Shown: positions 49,055-57,239 of the stretch, one piece after another | How the letters are laid out: every line of letters begins with the position of its first letter | Numbering within the stretch: position 1 is the stretch's first letter | Assembly (NCBI RefSeq): GCF_000631985.1 | Contig: NZ_JFYN01000041.1 | Location: 62,001-126,000 of the forward strand | Reading direction: 5' to 3' | Length of the DNA stretch: 64,000 bases | Origin: Pseudomonas sp. RIT288 | GTDB lineage: Bacteria > Pseudomonadota > Gammaproteobacteria > Pseudomonadales > Pseudomonadaceae | Program-made: the position numbers and the translations under genes | Notes under the pieces: generated by a model | The model's input: only the letters and a program-made list of their open reading frames with translations | Told to the model about the DNA's origin: nothing | The model's database searches: none

Positions 49055-49745
49055 TGAAGTGGTCGACTGACACTCCGCCTTCGCGAGCAAGCCCAATCCC
49101 ACAGCTGGTTTTCGGTGGACTTGAGGTTTATACGCAGCCACAAAAAAGCCCCCGCCATCTCACGATGTCGGAGGCTTTTTACATTCCAGAGCAGCCCCCC
49201 ATTCCCCTGTAGGAGTGAGCCTGCTCGCGATGGCGGAGTGTCAGTCACTGATTTGCAAGCTGACACTCCGCCATCGCGAGCAGGCTCACGCCTACAGGAA
49301 ATTGCGCAGGACTCACGATCTGAACGAACCAAGACCGAATCCCGAAGCCAACCTGCCTGAAAGCCTGTAGAGGCACAGAGATCAAAAGATCGCAGCCTTC
49401 GGCAGCTCCTACAGGTTTTGCATTCCATGTAGGAGCTGCCGAAGGCTGCGATCTTTTGATCTGAAGTGGTCGACTGACACTCCGCCTTCGCGAGCAGACT
49501 CACTCCCACAGCTGGTTTTCGGTAGATTTGAGGTTTATACGCGGCCACAAAAAAGCCCCCGCCATCTCACGATGTCGGAGGCTTTTTACATTCCAGAGGA
49601 CCACCCCATTCTCCTGTAGGAGTGAGCCTGCTCGCGATGGCGGAGTGTCAGTCACTGATTTGCAAGCTGACACTCCACCATCGCGAGCAGGCTCACTCCT
49701 ACAGCTGGTTTTCGGTAGATTTGAGGTTTATACGCGGCCACAAAA

Positions 49746-49781
49746 AAGCCCCCGCCAGCCAAGACTGACGAGGGCTTTTCA
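49746..49781 (-). terminator. Terminator of kup
   Basis: Read on the minus strand, AGCCCTCGTCAG / CTGGCGGGGGCT forms a 12-bp stem followed by TTTTTTG. Its sequence inside the loop differs from the array copies, so it was fused to the array or gave rise to it. Confidence 0.85.
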
Positions 49782-49793
49782 GTTGATGCAGGC

Positions 49794-51695
49794 CTACATC
49801 TCCACCTGCGTCCCCAGTTCAATCACCCGGTTCAGCGGCAGATTGAAGAAACGCAGGTTGCCGTTGGCATTCTTCAACATGAACGCAAACAGCGCCTCGC
49901 GCCAACGGGCCATGCCTTCGAGTTTCGAGGCGATCACCGTTTCGCGGCTGAGGAAGTAGGTGGTGCGCATCGGGCTGAAGTCCAGTTCATCCAGGTGGCA
50001 CAGTTTCAGCGCCTGCGGCACGTCCGGCTCGTCGGTGAAGCCGAAGTGCAGGATCACCCGGAAGAAGCCTTCGCCGTGGGCCTCGACTTCGAAGCGCCGC
50101 GATGGCGGCACGCGCGGGATGTCTTCGTAGACCACGGTCAGCAGTACCACTTGCTCGTGCAATACCTGGTTGTGCAGCAGGTTGTGCAACAGCGCGTGCG
50201 GCACCGCGTCGGAGCGTGCGGTGAGGAACACGGCGGTACCCTGCACGCGGTGCGGCGGTTGCACGCGAATGCTGCTGATGAAGATCGGCAATGGCAACGC
50301 GCCTTCGTCGAGACGATCGACCAGCAACTCCTTGCCACGCTTCCAGGTGGTCATCAGGATGAACAACACAATCCCCGCCAGAACCGGGAACGCACCGCCC
50401 TGGATGATCTTCGGCACGTTGGCGGCGAAGAACATGCCATCGACCAGCAGGAAGCCGAGCAGAATCGGCACCGCCAGCAGCGGCGGCCATTTCCACAGCA
50501 GAAGGATAACCGCCGCCACCAGGATGCTGGTGATCAGCATGGTGCCGGTCACCGCCACACCGTAGGCAGACGCCAGCGCGCCGGAGGACTCGAAACCGAT
50601 CACCAGCAGGATCACGCCGACCATCAGCGCCCAGTTCACCGCGCCAATGTAGATCTGCCCCTGTTCGGCACTGGACGTGTGCTGAATGTGCATGCGCGGG
50701 ATGTAGCCGAGTTGAATGGCTTGACGGGTCAACGAGAACGCACCGGAAATTACCGCTTGCGAAGCGATCACCGTGGCCAGGGTTGCCAGCATCACCAGTG
50801 GCACCAGTGCCCAGTTCGGCGCCAAGAGGTAGAACGGGTTACGTGCCGCTTCCGGGTTTTCCAGCAGCAATGCGCCCTGACCGAAGTAGTTCAGCACCAG
50901 CGCCGGCAGCACCAGAACCAGCCATGCGCGGGCAATCGGCTTGCGCCCGAAGTGGCCCATGTCGGCGTACAGTGCTTCGGCGCCGGTCAATGCCAGCACT
51001 ACCGCGCCGAGAATCGCCACGCCCATGCCCGGGTGCACGATGAAGAAGCGCACGCCCCAGATCGGGTTCAGCGCATTCAACACTTCAGGGTGTCTGACGA
51101 TCCCGCTGATACCCAGACCGCCCAGCACCAGGAACCATGCCACCATCACTGGGCCAAACAGCTTGCCGATGCGATCGGTGCCGTGTTTCTGGATCAGGAA
51201 CAGTGCGACAAGCACCACCAGTGCCATCGGCACCACCCAGCGCTCCAGACCGTCGAACGCCAGCTCCAGACCTTCAACCGCCGACAACACGGAAATCGCC
51301 GGGGTAATCATGCTGTCGCCATAAAACAGCGCTGCTCCAATCAGCCCCAGAATCACCAGTACCGCCTGCAACTTCGGGTAGCGACTCGATGCACGTCGCG
51401 CCAGGGCAGTCAGCGCCATAATCCCGCCTTCCCCCTGGTTGTCGGCGCGCAGTACGAACAACACGTACTTGATCGTGACCACCCAGATCAACGACCAGAA
51501 AATCAACGCCAGAATCCCGAAGACCCCGTCGTGGTTGACTGGCACCCCGTAGTGACCGGCAAACACTTCTTTGAGGGTGTACAACGGGCTCGTGCCGATG
51601 TCGCCGTAAACCACCCCGACTGCCGCGACCAGCATGCTCAGCGGTTTTGCAGCCGAATGCTCGGCGCCCGCCGCCTGACTACTTGCCTGACCCAT
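49794..51695 (-). CDS. kup: Low-affinity potassium transporter Kup
   Basis: A 633-residue K+/H+ symporter. The N-terminus has VAAVGVVYGDIGTSPLYTLKE, the family signature, with twelve hydrophobic segments after it. GEGGIMALTALARRAS and FYGDSMITPAISVLSAVEGL are conserved. A cytoplasmic C-terminal domain ends ELGTQVEM. It takes up potassium constitutively. It is alone, with rimO divergent after a 289-bp gap, AT-rich on the kup side, which must hold both promoters. The first 14 residues differ from E. coli and are rich in Ala/Gln. Confidence 0.96.
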   Translation of the reverse strand: MGQASSQAAGAEHSAAKPLSMLVAAVGVVYGDIGTSPLYTLKEVFAGHYGVPVNHDGVFGILALIFWSLIWVVTIKYVLFVLRADNQGEGGIMALTALARRASSRYPKLQAVLVILGLIGAALFYGDSMITPAISVLSAVEGLELAFDGLERWVVPMALVVLVALFLIQKHGTDRIGKLFGPVMVAWFLVLGGLGISGIVRHPEVLNALNPIWGVRFFIVHPGMGVAILGAVVLALTGAEALYADMGHFGRKPIARAWLVLVLPALVLNYFGQGALLLENPEAARNPFYLLAPNWALVPLVMLATLATVIASQAVISGAFSLTRQAIQLGYIPRMHIQHTSSAEQGQIYIGAVNWALMVGVILLVIGFESSGALASAYGVAVTGTMLITSILVAAVILLLWKWPPLLAVPILLGFLLVDGMFFAANVPKIIQGGAFPVLAGIVLFILMTTWKRGKELLVDRLDEGALPLPIFISSIRVQPPHRVQGTAVFLTARSDAVPHALLHNLLHNQVLHEQVVLLTVVYEDIPRVPPSRRFEVEAHGEGFFRVILHFGFTDEPDVPQALKLCHLDELDFSPMRTTYFLSRETVIASKLEGMARWREALFAFMLKNANGNLRFFNLPLNRVIELGTQVEM

Positions 51696-51984
51696 CCAAC
51701 ACTCCTGATTCTCAAACCGGCTTCTTTGAATGAAGCACTATGCTTTGTGGTGCAGCATGCGCTGTTTTACCTGTTGTTACAGACGTTTTGTTGACTGTAA
51801 AAAACTGGTAAAGCTCAACGGCGCGAAGCATAGCGCAGCACTCGTCGTATTTCCCTGCATAAAGCTGGTCAAGTGCGTTGCTCATCGCTAGAATTGCGCA
51901 CTTTTTGATCAGAGGCGCGCCCTAAGCGCCCATCCGTCGGCTTTCCCACACGGCAAGCAGCGTCACAAAATACCGAGGTTAGAC

Positions 51985-53322
51985 ATGTCCACCACTCCTG
52001 CGCCGGCCAATCCAAAGGTTGGCTTCGTATCTCTGGGTTGCCCGAAAGCACTGGTCGACTCCGAGCGCATCCTGACCCAGCTGCGCATGGAAGGCTATGA
52101 CGTAGTGTCCACCTACCAGGACGCCGACGTGGTGGTGGTCAACACCTGCGGTTTCATCGACTCGGCCAAGGCTGAATCGCTGGAAGTGATCGGTGAAGCG
52201 ATCAAGGAAAACGGCAAGGTGATCGTCACCGGTTGCATGGGCGTGGAAGAAGGCAATATCCGCGACGTACACCCGAGCGTGCTGGCCGTGACCGGTCCGC
52301 AGCAGTACGAGCAAGTGGTCAACGCGGTGCACGAAGTGGTGCCGCCGCGTCAGGATCACAACCCGCTGATCGATCTGGTACCGCCGCAAGGCATCAAGCT
52401 GACCCCGCGTCACTACGCCTATCTGAAGATTTCCGAAGGCTGCAACCACAGCTGCAGCTTCTGCATCATTCCGTCGATGCGCGGCAAACTGGTCAGCCGT
52501 CCGGTGGGTGATGTGCTCGACGAGGCCCAGCGCCTGGTCAAGTCCGGCGTCAAAGAGCTGCTGGTGATTTCGCAAGACACCAGCGCCTACGGCGTCGACG
52601 TGAAATACCGCACCGGTTTCTGGAACGGCGCGCCGGTGAAAACCCGCATGACCGAACTCTGCGAAGCGCTGAGCACCCTCGGCGTGTGGGTGCGTCTGCA
52701 CTATGTTTACCCGTACCCGCACGTTGACGAGCTGATCCCGCTGATGGCCGCCGGCAAGATCCTGCCGTACCTGGACATCCCGTTCCAGCACGCCAGCCCG
52801 AAAGTGCTGAAGTCGATGAAACGCCCGGCGTTCGAAGACAAGACCCTGGCGCGGATCAAGAACTGGCGCGAAATCTGCCCGGACCTGATCATCCGTTCGA
52901 CCTTCATCGTCGGCTTCCCGGGCGAAACCGAAGAAGACTTCCAGTACCTGCTGAACTGGCTGACCGAAGCCCAGCTCGACCGCGTCGGCTGCTTCCAGTA
53001 CTCGCCAGTCGATGGCGCGCCTGCCAATGACCTGGACCTGGAAGTGGTGCCGGACGACGTCAAGCAGGACCGTTGGGAGCGTTTCATGGCGCACCAGCAG
53101 GCGATCAGCTCGGCACGCCTGCAAATGCGCATCGGCCGTGAAATCGAAGTGCTGGTGGACGAAGTCGACGAGCAAGGCGCAGTCGGCCGCTGCTTCTTCG
53201 ATGCCCCGGAAATCGACGGCAACGTGTTCATCGACAACGGCAGCAACCTCAAGCCGGGCGACAAGGTCTGGTGCAAGGTGACTGACGCTGACGAATACGA
53301 CCTGTGGGCTGAGCAGATCTAA
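51985..53322 (+). CDS. rimO: Ribosomal protein S12 methylthiotransferase RimO
   Basis: A 445-residue radical-SAM enzyme that adds a methylthio group to Asp89 of ribosomal protein S12. The N-terminal UPF0004 domain has GCPKALVDSERILTQLRMEG and VVNTCGFIDSAKAESLEVIG, with cysteines for the second cluster. The radical SAM CxxxCxxC is in ISEGCNHSCSFCIIPSMRGK. A TRAM domain ends the protein (IEVLVDEVDEQGAVGRCFFD). GAGGT precedes the ATG. No operon partner. Confidence 0.97.
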   Translation: MSTTPAPANPKVGFVSLGCPKALVDSERILTQLRMEGYDVVSTYQDADVVVVNTCGFIDSAKAESLEVIGEAIKENGKVIVTGCMGVEEGNIRDVHPSVLAVTGPQQYEQVVNAVHEVVPPRQDHNPLIDLVPPQGIKLTPRHYAYLKISEGCNHSCSFCIIPSMRGKLVSRPVGDVLDEAQRLVKSGVKELLVISQDTSAYGVDVKYRTGFWNGAPVKTRMTELCEALSTLGVWVRLHYVYPYPHVDELIPLMAAGKILPYLDIPFQHASPKVLKSMKRPAFEDKTLARIKNWREICPDLIIRSTFIVGFPGETEEDFQYLLNWLTEAQLDRVGCFQYSPVDGAPANDLDLEVVPDDVKQDRWERFMAHQQAISSARLQMRIGREIEVLVDEVDEQGAVGRCFFDAPEIDGNVFIDNGSNLKPGDKVWCKVTDADEYDLWAEQI

Positions 53323-53334
53323 CCACCGCACACC

Positions 53335-53413
53335 CTGCAGGAGCTGCCGAAGGCTGCGATCCTTTGATCTTGAAAAGATCGCAGCCTCGTTTCACTCGAC
53401 AGCTCCTACAGGG
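53335..53413. repeat. Class A REP with variant right arm
   Basis: The left arm is CTGCAGGAGCTGCCGAAGGC; the right arm carries CGTTTCACTCGA in place of TCGG between GCAGCCT and CAGCTCC, so the tip is unpaired. It follows rimO. Confidence 0.78.
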
Positions 53414-53427
53414 ATTGCGCGGGTATC

Positions 53428-53468
53428 AAAAAAGCCTCGCTCTTTTTTACGAGATGCGGGGCTTTTTT
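53428..53468 (+). terminator. Rho-independent terminator after rimO
   Basis: AAAAGCCTCGC / GCGGGGCTTTT, with a 16-nt loop containing its own T-run, followed by TT. Confidence 0.85.
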
Positions 53469-53529
53469 GCGTCTATCGTTTGCAGTGGGAAGGAATCCCG
53501 CTCATCCACTTGAAAAGAGGCAGCCGGGC

Positions 53530-54003
53530 ATGCGTCAGCATTCGGTCATTCACACGCCGAAACTCAGCGATTATCAGGAACTGACCCGGGTCTGGGAGGC
53601 CTCGGTCCGCGCGACCCATGATTTTCTGCCGGACAGCTACATCGAGTTACTGCGCAATCTGGTGCTCACCCGCTATCTGGACGCGGTGATGCTGATTTGC
53701 ACCAGGGATCATCAGCACCGCATCACCGGATTCGCCGGGGTGGCGGCGGGCAAGATCGAGATGCTGTTCATCGATCCCGAGCATCGCGGTCAGGGTTTGG
53801 GCAAGAAACTGCTCAACTACGCCATGCAGCATCTGAATGCCGATGAACTCGACGTCAACGAACAGAACCCGCAGGCACTGGGGTTTTATTTCAAGCAGGG
53901 TTTTGAAGTGATCGGCCGCTCGGAAGTGGATGGCATGGGCCAGCCGTACCCGTTGCTGCATATGCGCTTGCGGCAGAACCAGCAGCGCTCAAGCCATGCC
54001 TGA
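53530..54003 (+). CDS. GNAT-family N-acetyltransferase
   Basis: A 157-residue acetyltransferase. The acetyl-CoA loop is MLFIDPEHRGQGLGKKLLNY (R/Q-x-x-G-x-G). The N-terminus has ELTRVWEASVRATHDFLPDS and the end GFYFKQGFEVIGRSEVDGMG. It resembles YjaB-type enzymes. The acceptor is unknown. AGAGG lies nine bases before the chosen ATG; an upstream in-frame start falls inside the terminator. It stands between two REP-bearing gaps, with no operon partner. Confidence 0.88.
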   Translation: MRQHSVIHTPKLSDYQELTRVWEASVRATHDFLPDSYIELLRNLVLTRYLDAVMLICTRDHQHRITGFAGVAAGKIEMLFIDPEHRGQGLGKKLLNYAMQHLNADELDVNEQNPQALGFYFKQGFEVIGRSEVDGMGQPYPLLHMRLRQNQQRSSHA

Positions 54004-54022
54004 CACACCAAAATCCCACTGT

Positions 54023-54090
54023 AGGAGCTGCCGAAGGCTGCGATCTTTTGCTTTTTGAAGATCAAAAGATCGCAGCCTTCGGCAGCGCCT
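54023..54090. repeat. REP palindrome, class A (reversed order)
   Basis: 27-nt arms, AGGAGCTGCCGAAGGCTGCG first, then the AAAAGATCGC arm, so the loop is the AT-rich end. One change in the right arm (GCGCCT). Confidence 0.85.
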
Positions 54091-54160
54091 GCAAATGGAA
54101 CCGGGCTTAACCGGCGCCAGGCAGGTACAATGCCCACCCCTTTTTTGTTACGGCCCTGTC

Positions 54161-54871
54161 ATGACTGACCCGATTCGCCTCTCCAAACGCCTCATCGAAC
54201 TGGTGGGTTGCTCCCGCCGCGAGGCCGAGCTGTTCATCGAGGGCGGCTGGGTCACCGTGGACGGCGAAGTGATCGACGAACCGCAATTCAAGGTCGGCGA
54301 GCAGAAGGTCGAGCTCGACAAGGACGCTCAGGCCACCGCGCCGGAGCCAGTGACCATCCTGCTGAACGTGCCGGCGGGCATGGACGTCGACACCGCCATG
54401 CAATCGCTTAGCGCCGACACCCTCAGCGAAGAGCACCGCTACGGCAAACGCCCTTTGCGCGGCCACTTTCTGCGCCTGACGGCCAGCGCCGATCTGCAGC
54501 CCAAGGCCAGCGGTCTGCTGGTGTTTACTCAAGACTGGAAAGTACTGCGCAAGCTGACTGCCGATGCGGCCAAGATCGAGCAGGAATATGTGGTTGAAGT
54601 CGAAGGCGACATGGTTGCCCACGGCCTCAATCGCCTGCAACACGGCCTCACCCACAAGGGCAAGGAGCTGCCGCCGGTCAAAGCCAGTTGGCAGAACGAA
54701 AACCGCCTGCGCTTCGCCATGAAGAACCCGCAGCCGGGGATCATCGCGCAGTTCTGCGCAGCGGTTGGCCTGAAGGTCGTCGGCATCCGTCGCATCCGCA
54801 TCGGCGGCGTGTCGATCGGCAAGGTTGCGGTGGGCCAATGGCGCTACCTGTCCGGCAAAGAGAAGTTCTGA
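54161..54871 (+). CDS. S4-domain pseudouridine-synthase-like protein with altered active site
   Basis: A 236-residue protein with an N-terminal S4 RNA-binding domain (RLSKRLIELVGCSRREAELF) and a RsuA/RluF-type catalytic domain. The family NKP motif reads NVPAG here, and the catalytic GRLDxxTxGLLL reads TASADLQPKASGLLVFTQDW; by gapless alignment the catalytic Asp becomes Gln113, or Asp111 if a two-residue insertion is allowed. KIEQEYVVEVEG and IRRIRIGGVSIGKVAVGQW are the usual later blocks. It binds RNA; whether it isomerises uridine is open. Start: ATG giving the S4 domain. Confidence 0.82.
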   Translation: MTDPIRLSKRLIELVGCSRREAELFIEGGWVTVDGEVIDEPQFKVGEQKVELDKDAQATAPEPVTILLNVPAGMDVDTAMQSLSADTLSEEHRYGKRPLRGHFLRLTASADLQPKASGLLVFTQDWKVLRKLTADAAKIEQEYVVEVEGDMVAHGLNRLQHGLTHKGKELPPVKASWQNENRLRFAMKNPQPGIIAQFCAAVGLKVVGIRRIRIGGVSIGKVAVGQWRYLSGKEKF

Positions 54872-54944
54872 CGTCTCTGTTGCCGCCACACACTCCGGCA
54901 ACGCGCCTGCGCGTTGCCCACAACGAAATATCAGGATTACCCAC

Positions 54945-55412
54945 ATGATTCATAACGACGTATTGCGCAGCGTGCGCTACATGCTCGACATCAGCGACAA
55001 GAAAGTCATCGAGATCATCAAGCTCGGCGGCCTGGACGTGGAGCTGAAAGACGTCGTCGCGTACCTCGACAAGAAAGAAGAAGACGAAGAAGGCTTCGTA
55101 CGCTGCCCGGACGAAGTCATGGCGCACTTCCTCGACGGTCTGGTGGTGTTCAAGCGCGGCAAGGACGAAAGCCGTCCGCCGCAGCCGATCGAAGTGCCAG
55201 TGACCAACAACATCATCCTGAAGAAGCTGCGCGTGGCGTTCGAACTGAAGGAAGACGACATGCACGCGATCCTCAAGGCTGCCGAGTTCCCGGTGTCCAA
55301 ACCTGAACTGAGCGCGCTGTTCCGCAAGGTCGGCCACACCAATTACCGCGCGTGCGGCGACCAGTTGCTGCGCAACTTCCTCAAGGGCCTGACCCTGCGC
55401 GTTCGCGGCTGA
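54945..55412 (+). CDS. DUF1456 protein (YehS-like)
   Basis: A 155-residue cytosolic protein made of two DUF1456 repeats. Repeat one is MIHNDVLRSVRYMLDIS with a conserved KVIEIIKLGG, repeat two is TNNIILKKLRVAFELKEDDM with HAILKAAEFPVSKPELSALF. The C-terminus has RKVGHTNYRACGDQLLRNFL. Function unknown. The ATG is the family start. The trmO gene begins 9 bp downstream on the same strand, so they are likely co-transcribed. Confidence 0.9.
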   Translation: MIHNDVLRSVRYMLDISDKKVIEIIKLGGLDVELKDVVAYLDKKEEDEEGFVRCPDEVMAHFLDGLVVFKRGKDESRPPQPIEVPVTNNIILKKLRVAFELKEDDMHAILKAAEFPVSKPELSALFRKVGHTNYRACGDQLLRNFLKGLTLRVRG

Positions 55413-55421
55413 TCACGCGAC

Positions 55422-56120
55422 ATGACTTACCGCGTCTCCCCCATCGGCTTCGTGCGCTCCTGTTTCAAGGAGAAGTTCGCCATCCCGCGCCAGCCGCAAC
55501 TGGCCCCCGCCGCCCGTGGCGTGCTGGAGCTGGTGGCGCCGTTCGATCAGGGAGACGCCGTGCAAGGGCTGGAGCAGGTCAGCCATGTCTGGCTGTTGTT
55601 CCTGTTTCATCAGGCGCTGGAAGAGAAGCCGCGTCTGAAGGTGCGGCCACCGCGTCTGGGCGGTAACAAGTCCATGGGCGTGTTCGCCACCCGTGCGACG
55701 CACCGGCCCAATGGCATCGGGCAGTCAGTGGTGAAGCTGGACAAGGTCGAGGCCAATCGCCTGTTTATCTCGGGGATCGACTTGCTCGACGGCACACCGA
55801 TTCTCGACATCAAACCCTATGTGCCTTACGCCGATATCATCGCTGACGCCTCCAACAGCATCGCCAGCGCGGCGCCACAGCTGATTGACGTGCAGTGGAA
55901 GGACGCCGCGCTGCAACAGGCGCACGGCCATGCTCAGCGTCTTGGCGAGCCACTGGTCGAGTTGATCGAGCAGTGCCTGGCCCAGGATCCGCGTCCGGCG
56001 TATCAGACGCCGGTGCCAGAACGCGAGTACGGTGCGCAATTCTGGGATCTGGACGTGCGCTGGCATTACCCGACGCCGGAACAGATTTGCGTGCTGGAAG
56101 TCATCCCCGCCACTGCCTGA
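55422..56120 (+). CDS. trmO: tRNA t6A37 N6-methyltransferase TrmO
   Basis: A 232-residue SAM-dependent enzyme of the TsaA/YaeB family that methylates t6A37 to m6t6A in tRNA-Thr. YRVSPIGFVRSCFKEKFAIP opens the protein; ATRATHRPNGIGQSVVKLDK is the family signature, and DLLDGTPILDIKPYVPYAD follows. A C-terminal domain of about 80 residues is present. It begins with ATG 9 bp after the DUF1456 gene. The 52-nt palindrome follows 10 bp after the stop. Confidence 0.94.
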   Translation: MTYRVSPIGFVRSCFKEKFAIPRQPQLAPAARGVLELVAPFDQGDAVQGLEQVSHVWLLFLFHQALEEKPRLKVRPPRLGGNKSMGVFATRATHRPNGIGQSVVKLDKVEANRLFISGIDLLDGTPILDIKPYVPYADIIADASNSIASAAPQLIDVQWKDAALQQAHGHAQRLGEPLVELIEQCLAQDPRPAYQTPVPEREYGAQFWDLDVRWHYPTPEQICVLEVIPATA

Positions 56121-56130
56121 AACACTTCCC

Positions 56131-56242
56131 CATGTAGGAGCTGCCGCAGGCTCGGGCCGCGATCGGACGATCTTTTGATCTTGCCTTTTTAAGATCAAAA
56201 GATCGTCCGATCGCGGCCCGAGCCTGCGGCAGCTCCTACATG
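56131..56242. repeat. Extended class A REP: perfect palindrome with 52-nt arms
   Basis: Both arms read CATGTAGGAGCTGCCGCAGG, then the extra CTCGGGCCGCGATCGGACGA module, then TCTTTTGATCTT, and pair over all 52 nt around an 8-nt loop. It is the longest perfect palindrome in the window and carries the module twice. Confidence 0.95.
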
Positions 56243-56277
56243 GATTGAGGCAGGAATGAAGGAAATATTTCGGGCAT

Positions 56278-56318
56278 AAAAAAGCCCCCATTGCCTTCGC
56301 CGGCAATGGGGGCTTTTT
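56278..56318. terminator. Bidirectional terminator between trmO and fpr
   Basis: A 15-bp stem, AAAGCCCCCATTGCC / GGCAATGGGGGCTTT, with A and T runs on both sides; convergent genes share it. Confidence 0.92.
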
Positions 56319-56326
56319 CGTGGGGC

Positions 56327-57106
56327 TTACTTCTCGACGAACGCACGCTCGATCAAGTAGTCACCCGGCTCGCGCATCCGCGCCGAGATCTTCAGGCCGA
56401 AGCTGTCGAGCACTTCGCTGGTCTCGTCGAGCATGCTCGGGCTGCCGCAGATCATCGCACGGTCGTCCTGCGGATTGATCGGTGGCAGACCGATGTCGCT
56501 GAACAGCTTGCCGCTGCGCATCAGGTCGGTCAGACGGCCCTGGTTCTCGAACGGCTCGCGGGTCACGGTCGGGTAGTAGATCAGCTTGTCACGCAGCGCT
56601 TCACCGAAGAACTCGTTCTGCGGCAGGTGCTCGGTGATGAATTCGCGGTAGGCGACTTCGTTGACGTAGCGCACGCCGTGCACCAGGATCACTTTTTCAA
56701 AGCGCTCGTAGGTTTCCGGGTCCTGGATCACGCTCATGAATGGCGCCAGACCCGTGCCGGTGCTCAGCAGATACAGATGTTTGCCCGGATTCAGGTCGTC
56801 GAGCACCAGGGTGCCGGTAGGCTTTTTCGAGATGATGATCTCGTCGCCTTCCTTCAGGTGCTGCAGCTGCGAGGTCAGCGGACCATCAGGCACCTTGATG
56901 CTGAAGAACTCGAGATGCTCTTCCCAGTTCGGGCTGGCGATCGAGTAAGCGCGCATAAGCGGGCGGCCGTTGGGCTGTTGCAGGCCGATCATCACGAACT
57001 GACCGTTCTCGAAGCGCAGGCCCGGATCACGGGTGCACTTGAAGCTGAACAGAGTGTCGTTCCAGTGATGAACACTGAGGACACGCTCGTGGTTCATGTT
57101 GCTCAT
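56327..57106 (-). CDS. fpr: Ferredoxin/flavodoxin-NADP+ reductase
   Basis: A 259-residue FAD enzyme that moves electrons between NADPH and ferredoxin or flavodoxin, in oxidative-stress defence and iron release. FAD motif RAYSIAS, NADP motif LLSTGTGLAPFMSVI, and the C-terminal VEK end are standard. The ATG opening MSNMNHERVLSVHHW gives the expected length; GGAG lies ten bases upstream. Divergent from the LysR regulator, as in P. putida, where FinR is needed for fpr expression. Confidence 0.95.
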   Translation of the reverse strand: MSNMNHERVLSVHHWNDTLFSFKCTRDPGLRFENGQFVMIGLQQPNGRPLMRAYSIASPNWEEHLEFFSIKVPDGPLTSQLQHLKEGDEIIISKKPTGTLVLDDLNPGKHLYLLSTGTGLAPFMSVIQDPETYERFEKVILVHGVRYVNEVAYREFITEHLPQNEFFGEALRDKLIYYPTVTREPFENQGRLTDLMRSGKLFSDIGLPPINPQDDRAMICGSPSMLDETSEVLDSFGLKISARMREPGDYLIERAFVEK

Positions 57107-57239
57107 GTACGTGGGACTCCTGGATATTGGGTCTGCGCTCGCCTTTGCGGCCGACAGTGCGCAATTGCAACGCATTCTAATAGCGACGACAATATCTGTT
57201 AACTGGATTATTAAGATAAGGGTTATCGGTTATATCGAT

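Larger units (their letters stand above)
48741..49757. repeat. 407-bp tandem repeat array (two full units, one shortened, one stub)
   Basis: The 10-mer GCCCCCGCCA recurs at 48741, 49148, 49555 and 49748, giving periods of 407, 407 and 193. A full unit holds a terminator hairpin, a class C REP pair, a spacer, a class A REP pair and a TTTTCGGT(A/G)GA(C/T)TTGAGG tail. Units 1 and 2 are about 95% alike by eye. The third unit has lost its middle 214 bp. No ORF in the array looks coding. The whole 1,074-bp gap between the virJ-like gene and kup is this array. Confidence 0.93.

Noticed and set aside
48741..49757. CRISPR-like array
   Set aside because: The period is 407 bp and repeats are made of REP and terminator hairpins; no short repeat-spacer pattern and no cas genes.
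49528..49959. 143-codon frame across the array into kup
   Set aside because: Built from the repeated REP sequence, so it recurs with the array; no homology or start site.
49995..51794. 599-codon frame antisense to kup
   Set aside because: Very rich in His, Gln and Arg, as expected from reversed codons; no start site or family.
51979..53331. 450-codon frame antisense to rimO
   Set aside because: Shadow of a complete radical-SAM gene with all its motifs.
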